In this document: positions 59,877-64,000 of the stretch, one piece after another
Position numbering within the stretch: position 1 is the first letter of the stretch
How the letters are laid out: each line of letters begins with the position of its first letter
Position numbers and translations under genes: made by a program
DNA from: Murimonas intestini
GTDB lineage: Bacteria > Bacillota > Clostridia > Lachnospirales > Lachnospiraceae
Length of the DNA stretch: 64,000 nucleotides
Assembly (NCBI RefSeq): GCF_024622195.1
Contig: NZ_JANKBI010000025.1
Span: 16,640-80,639, forward strand
Direction of reading: 5' to 3'
Notes under the pieces: generated by a model
Told to the model about the DNA's origin: nothing
The model's input: only the letters and a program-made list of their open reading frames with translations
Database searches by the model: none

Positions 59877-62800
59877 TTAACGGTTTTTCTGTACTTTTTT
59901 GAATACCAGGAGGGCTATGAGACTTCCGGCCAGAAGCAGGACTGCAAACCATAAGAGAGGTAAACTATTATCGCCGGTCTTTGGAGTGGCAGTGTCTTTA
60001 GCTGCATTAGTGTCCTTAGGACTGCTGGTGCCTTTAATACTATTAGTGCTGTTAGTACTATTAGTGTTATTAGTATTATTGGTATTGTTAGTGTCCTTGG
60101 TATCATTTGTATCTTTAGTATCATTTGTGTCTTTGATGTCATTTGTATCTTTGGTACCTTCTGTACTGTCCGTGTCCTCCGTGCCGTTCGTATCACCTGT
60201 GCCTTCCGTAGGCGCAGTCCCGCTTTTTGTAAGCGTAAAAGCCGTTTCAGCCGTCCCATTCTGGGACACAATGCCAAGAATATGTTTTCCCAGGGAGAGC
60301 GTTTCCAGATATTCTGATTTCAATGTTACAAGGATGCTGCCTTCCCTTACCGTATAGCTGGAGGTGTTTATTACTTTGCCGTCAACTGTAACGCTCAAAA
60401 ATGTGCTGAAGTCCGCATTAGATTTGAAGGAAAGTCCGTCATTACTGTCATTTGTCCAGGTACCGTTTGCTCCTTCGATAATCTCAGGCGGAGCATCCGG
60501 CTTTGCCGGCGTTGCCACGGTTACTGTGGATGTTCCCTTTTTGCTTGCATCCATAGTGGAGGCGGCGGTAACGGTCAGTAGTTTAGCTGTCTCATCAGCT
60601 GATACAGTTAAAAGACCGTTTGCACTTATCCTGGTGCCTGCACTGACATTTCCGGCTACGCTCCATTTGACAGTCTGCCCGGAGCTGCCTGGACCTGCCA
60701 CTTCTGCACTGAATTGTTGTGTCCCGCCTACGGCTATTGTTACACTCACCGGGGTAACTGTGACTCCTGTGACAACCGGCAAAGGCACTGTTTTGTTAAG
60801 TATCAGGTCCATTCCTGTTATATCTGCATCTGATATAGCAATATTTCTGATAGCTCCGTCGTCATAGCCGGGGCAGGATACATAAATATCGTAGGTACCC
60901 GGGGCGGTATTTGGAATGGAATAGCTGCCGTCAGTACCGGCCATAACAGCGTCCCCTGCATTTTCTCCGTTCTTTATAAGCTGGAGGGCTGCGGCAATAC
61001 CGGCGTTTGTGTCACTGCCTTTTATTGTACCGCTGATGGAATATGTACCGGCAATATATGGCGTGGCAATAAGGGCAATTTCTATCTGTCCTGTAGTGCG
61101 GGAATGGATGCCTTTCGTAACTGTCACCGTAAATATATAGCTGCCGTTTGTACCGGCCGGACTGGCAGAGATTCCGGCGACAGGCGGCGTATACTGTATT
61201 TCATTGATTGTGACAGTAACATCATTGTTGTCGACAGCGAGATCGGCGGCAGCCTTTAATGCAGCTTTAATAACCGCTTTGCTGCCGGCTTCTGCCTGAA
61301 GCATATCGCTGTAGGCGGCATTTGCAGCAGCTGTCCTGGCGGCATCGGCAATGCCTATGTCAGGGTCAGGCAGGGGCGCTGGATTGACAGCTGCTGTGGC
61401 GGTTTCCTCGGCTGCATACGTTGTATCCAGTACTGCCTTGAACTTATAAGTCCCGGCCTCCGTAACTTTTACATAGGCGATGGAGAAATCATTGTTATAA
61501 GTGACAGAAAAATCTGTGTATGCCTGATCATCTTTCATGCAGGTTATTACGAGCTGATCTGCAGTGATGCCCAGATCCAGCCCGTTGTTATTGATTGTAA
61601 ACTGGACAGGAATCACGCCATTCTCACTGATGGTCAGGCCATCCAAGATTACGACTCCGACATAGGCATTGCCATTGCTCTTCTCAGAGACATGGATCGT
61701 TTTAGGATCGCTGACGAGCACATCAACTGAGCCCTGCGCAGAATATTCTGCCCTGATAGTATGGTCTCCTGCCTCAAGACAGGTGAAATTCTCACTGTGG
61801 CCAGAGACAACGGAAAGAGAAAAGCCGTTCCGGTAGCTTACAGGGCTGCCTAATACATTCTCACCGTCATAGAACTGCACTGTACCATCCGTAACAGGCA
61901 CGCCGGTACTTACGTTTGCTACCACGGCGGACAGCATGATCGTATCCCCCTTATAATAAACAGCGCCCTCGTCTACTGCCAGGGTAATGCCTATCGCAGT
62001 AGAATTATCTTCTATCCAGCTGGCATATAAATCGACCGGGGCTGTGACATCTGTGTTAAAGTCAAATTCATCGCTGCCTCCGTCCGCCGTCACCCATTTA
62101 TCAAAACGATATCCGGCACGGACAGGGGCGGAGGGCAAAACAGCGATTCTTCCGCTAATGACGTACTGAGGACTTTGGGGTGTATCTGGCGCATAGGCGG
62201 TATTCCCGGAATAGAATACCACAGAGTAATAATCCACTTTTGCCTCGACTGCAGCATTCTCCACTGTAACATCCACGCCGGTATCAATTCCTTCCCCGGT
62301 AACCTTATTCTTTTCATAAATATCATAAGTTCCTGCCGGTACGGCAGTCAAATCGTTAATAGTAGTATCTCCGCTTACCAGATAGAAAACTTTTGAAAGA
62401 GCCCCCTCCGCTCCATCAAGGCAGGGTATAATCTCAACAGGCGGTCCCTGTGTAGATACAGTGACATAATACTCCTGTTCCTGGCCATTCTGGGCAGTGA
62501 CAGTGTAGGTTACCTGGCTTGAAAAATCCTGAGCCACATTATTCTTCGGGCTAATCGTGGCCAGGGAGCTGAAGCTGATAGACGGCTTCAGGGAGGTCAG
62601 ATCCGTACCAAAAGGCATGAGGATAGATATAGTGTGGTTCTCCTGGTCAATTCTGGTGGGCGCTGCCTGATTGGGAATCATAAACGTGGTAATTTCATTA
62701 GCATCGCTGCGTGTATCCACGGCAGTGGTAAAATTGATGGTATATGTCTTCGTAGTCACGCCGTCCTCAGCGGTAACTGTAAGAGATGCTGTCCCGGTTC

Positions 62801-63413
62801 CGTCTGGACCAAGGAGGATGTGATCGTCTGCCACAATTGTTGCGTTTTTATCGCTTTTCTCGTGGTCAACATAGACTTTCTTGCTGCAAATGTCATAGGG
62901 AAGTTCCACATCATAAGTAAGATTTTCCCCATCAAGGATGTTTGTAGAATAGCCTCTATACCCTCCAACAGCAGCACAGTAATCATATCCAAGCTCACTA
63001 AGGGTTGCATCGCTGCTCAATGGCACACCGACAGCTGTAATTACGACATCACCTGTTACGCTCATAATGCCAATAACATAGCCGCCATCCGCAGGCATGA
63101 GCAAGTAACCATTAGAAAGCGAGCCTCGTGTAAGTTCTCTGCCCCCCATTGTCACTTTGACCTCTCCTTCATCCGGTAGTTTGAATCCCTTGTTGGCAGC
63201 TATCTTGGTATTTAGCATCTCACCATTATTAATTGTGTCAGGCCCATCCGAAGTCATGCCCTCCAGCGAATAGGTGACGCTCCATGTACTGGCAGCAGCT
63301 GTCCGCATTGGCATCAATATAAATAGTATAAAGAAAAATAATACGATTGCTGCCATCAAATACAGTTTGTTTGGGAATTTAAAACGCTGTTGTTTCTGGG
63401 TTGGTTTATCCAT
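59877..63413 (-). CDS. Wall-anchored multidomain surface protein
   Basis: A 1178-residue exported protein. The signal and TM are near residues 15-38 (LYLMAAIVLFFFILFILMP). Domains in order: cadherin-like beta sandwich (about 115-235), a second related beta domain (about 240-330), an InlB/Listeria-Bacteroides repeat (about 390-475, PVRAGYRFDKW), and an Ig-like domain (about 475-590). These are followed by unnamed beta domains, a carboxypeptidase-regulatory-like domain (about 835-915), a Big2-type domain (about 920-1000) and a terminal Ig-like domain. A low-complexity Thr/Asn/Asp/Lys stalk (1069-1143) leads to a TPKTGDNS sorting motif, a hydrophobic segment and a basic tail. That is a variant of LPxTG. 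AAGGAGG precedes the ATG. It is probably an adhesin or structural stalk; no enzyme domain is seen. Confidence 0.85.
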   Translation of the reverse strand: MDKPTQKQQRFKFPNKLYLMAAIVLFFFILFILMPMRTAAASTWSVTYSLEGMTSDGPDTINNGEMLNTKIAANKGFKLPDEGEVKVTMGGRELTRGSLSNGYLLMPADGGYVIGIMSVTGDVVITAVGVPLSSDATLSELGYDYCAAVGGYRGYSTNILDGENLTYDVELPYDICSKKVYVDHEKSDKNATIVADDHILLGPDGTGTASLTVTAEDGVTTKTYTINFTTAVDTRSDANEITTFMIPNQAAPTRIDQENHTISILMPFGTDLTSLKPSISFSSLATISPKNNVAQDFSSQVTYTVTAQNGQEQEYYVTVSTQGPPVEIIPCLDGAEGALSKVFYLVSGDTTINDLTAVPAGTYDIYEKNKVTGEGIDTGVDVTVENAAVEAKVDYYSVVFYSGNTAYAPDTPQSPQYVISGRIAVLPSAPVRAGYRFDKWVTADGGSDEFDFNTDVTAPVDLYASWIEDNSTAIGITLAVDEGAVYYKGDTIMLSAVVANVSTGVPVTDGTVQFYDGENVLGSPVSYRNGFSLSVVSGHSENFTCLEAGDHTIRAEYSAQGSVDVLVSDPKTIHVSEKSNGNAYVGVVILDGLTISENGVIPVQFTINNNGLDLGITADQLVITCMKDDQAYTDFSVTYNNDFSIAYVKVTEAGTYKFKAVLDTTYAAEETATAAVNPAPLPDPDIGIADAARTAAANAAYSDMLQAEAGSKAVIKAALKAAADLAVDNNDVTVTINEIQYTPPVAGISASPAGTNGSYIFTVTVTKGIHSRTTGQIEIALIATPYIAGTYSISGTIKGSDTNAGIAAALQLIKNGENAGDAVMAGTDGSYSIPNTAPGTYDIYVSCPGYDDGAIRNIAISDADITGMDLILNKTVPLPVVTGVTVTPVSVTIAVGGTQQFSAEVAGPGSSGQTVKWSVAGNVSAGTRISANGLLTVSADETAKLLTVTAASTMDASKKGTSTVTVATPAKPDAPPEIIEGANGTWTNDSNDGLSFKSNADFSTFLSVTVDGKVINTSSYTVREGSILVTLKSEYLETLSLGKHILGIVSQNGTAETAFTLTKSGTAPTEGTGDTNGTEDTDSTEGTKDTNDIKDTNDTKDTNDTKDTNNTNNTNNTNSTNSTNSIKGTSSPKDTNAAKDTATPKTGDNSLPLLWFAVLLLAGSLIALLVFKKVQKNR
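60030..60209 (-). repeat. Low-complexity coding repeat in the surface-protein stalk
   Basis: About 60 codons made of degenerate short units, TND-KD-type and TNN/TNS-type triplets of residues. The DNA is imperfectly repetitive with 9- and 18-base periods, so length changes by slippage are likely in frame. Confidence 0.75.
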
Positions 63414-64000
63414 AGTTCCCCCTCCTTATCATATTTTGTCACTTTATATATAAGCTTAGCAAAATATAAAATGTAAAAAAAGGGGAGGTTCCTAACTGGT
63501 AAAAAAATGCTCCTGATTGGTACGGACAGCTGGGTGTTTCTATTTGTTGGACCCAGGCCTGTGGTCCTATGTCAAGTGAAACTCTAAGGCCCGCCCGCCC
63601 CTCCCACTGATGCCAAGGTTATCGATGCAAAGCTGGCTCCCATAATGAGGCTGGGGATGGATGAGTCCACTATCTTACTGGATACCTGGAACATATCGGC
63701 ATCAATTATTTTCCATATTCAAAATATATAGGATATTCTATTTTTCTATCAACGTAGAGTTGGTATTAAATTGATAACTTTTAAGTGTCAAATAGGCTCT
63801 TACGAAAACCAGATTGAACTGTATTTTGAAAATATCAAATTTCGAAAACGGTAATATCATGTAAAAGATTTTAATTAAACTTTTTCGTATACATAGTAGT
63901 TTTCCATCCCAATCACAGCCTGTTTATAACAGCCAGCTTTGTGCCGATAAACTTGGCGCCGTCAGGAAGGGGAGCGGTGGGGTTCGTTGTGAAGGACTAT
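63414..64000. other. Gene-free end of the window with repeat copy B
   Basis: Apart from the promoter region of the surface protein (63414-63500) the stretch is filled by the repeat described for 63590-63990. No reading frame is supported. Confidence 0.7.
63590..63990. repeat. Dispersed repeat, copy B (inverse of 53341-53745)
   Basis: The copy is in the opposite orientation to copy A and continues to the window edge. Next to its left end, GTGAAACTCTAAGG (63575-63588) joins directly to the GC-rich block, as if about 175 bases of the hairpin seen in copy A had been deleted. Confidence 0.8.

Noticed and set aside
60030..60209. Possible CRISPR or intergenic tandem repeat
   Set aside because: The repetition is short-period coding sequence of the surface protein stalk, without spacers.
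62634..63179. 181-codon rightward frame inside the surface protein gene
   Set aside because: Antisense shadow of a clear multidomain protein.
1..64000. tRNA or rRNA genes
   Set aside because: No cloverleaf with T-loop consensus or rRNA-like segment was noticed on either strand by reading; a tRNAscan run would be needed to be certain.

Overview
The window is chromosomal DNA of a Gram-positive anaerobe, most probably a gut Lachnospiraceae (Clostridia). The grounds are AGGAGG-type ribosome sites before nearly every gene, lipoprotein and sortase-type export signals, a single-chain pyruvate:ferredoxin oxidoreductase, YesM/YesN-type two-component proteins, biotin uptake through BioY and a very large set of glycan-degrading enzymes. 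I saw no rRNA, tRNA, CRISPR array or intact transposase. No species can be named from sequence reading alone.

Layout. 0-1 kb: the start of an epimerase gene and an IspD-like cytidylyltransferase (surface glycan or isoprenoid). 1-7.5 kb: a hexuronate block, uxaB plus two URO-D family genes on the minus strand, divergent from a LacI-family regulator and uxaC. Two copies of a TGTAAG-N2-CTTACA operator sit just downstream of the two divergent promoters. 7.6-11.3 kb: an AT-rich TetR / ABC ATPase / FtsX-permease cassette. 11.5-18.8 kb: a five-gene peptide/nickel-type ABC importer behind a cobalamin riboswitch, ending in an unusual LysR-methyltransferase fusion. 18.9-22.7 kb: a sugar-binding lipoprotein divergent from a YesM-type histidine kinase.

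22.8-41.5 kb: one long minus-strand polysaccharide utilisation locus: two permeases, a binding lipoprotein, two hairpins, then GH2, a CE15-type esterase, GH95, a large GH67/GH20-like enzyme, GH29, GH42 and GH31. 41.8-50.8 kb: a GHL6-like hydrolase, a MATE exporter, an AraC regulator, a YesN-type response regulator, a third URO-D family gene with its own AraC regulator, and an acetyltransferase. 50.9-54 kb: a MITE-like element with an 8-bp target duplication, a nucleoside hydrolase, a broken Rpn-type nuclease gene and a long structured repeat. 54-63.4 kb: PFOR, bioY-DUF1284 behind a BirA-type operator, a YbaK-type deacylase and a 1178-residue wall-anchored surface protein. From 63.6 kb a reverse-complement copy of the 53-kb repeat runs to the window edge.

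How it fits together: the locus imports and trims a branched, fucosylated, galactose-containing and probably uronic-acid-bearing plant or host glycan. Released hexuronates would feed UxaC and UxaB. The URO-D family proteins and the B12-riboswitch transporter hint at corrinoid-linked methyl chemistry, which is inference only. The least explained items are the structured repeat family at 53.3-54.0 and 63.6-64.0 kb, the MITE, the LysR-methyltransferase fusion and the URO-D genes inside the hexuronate operon.
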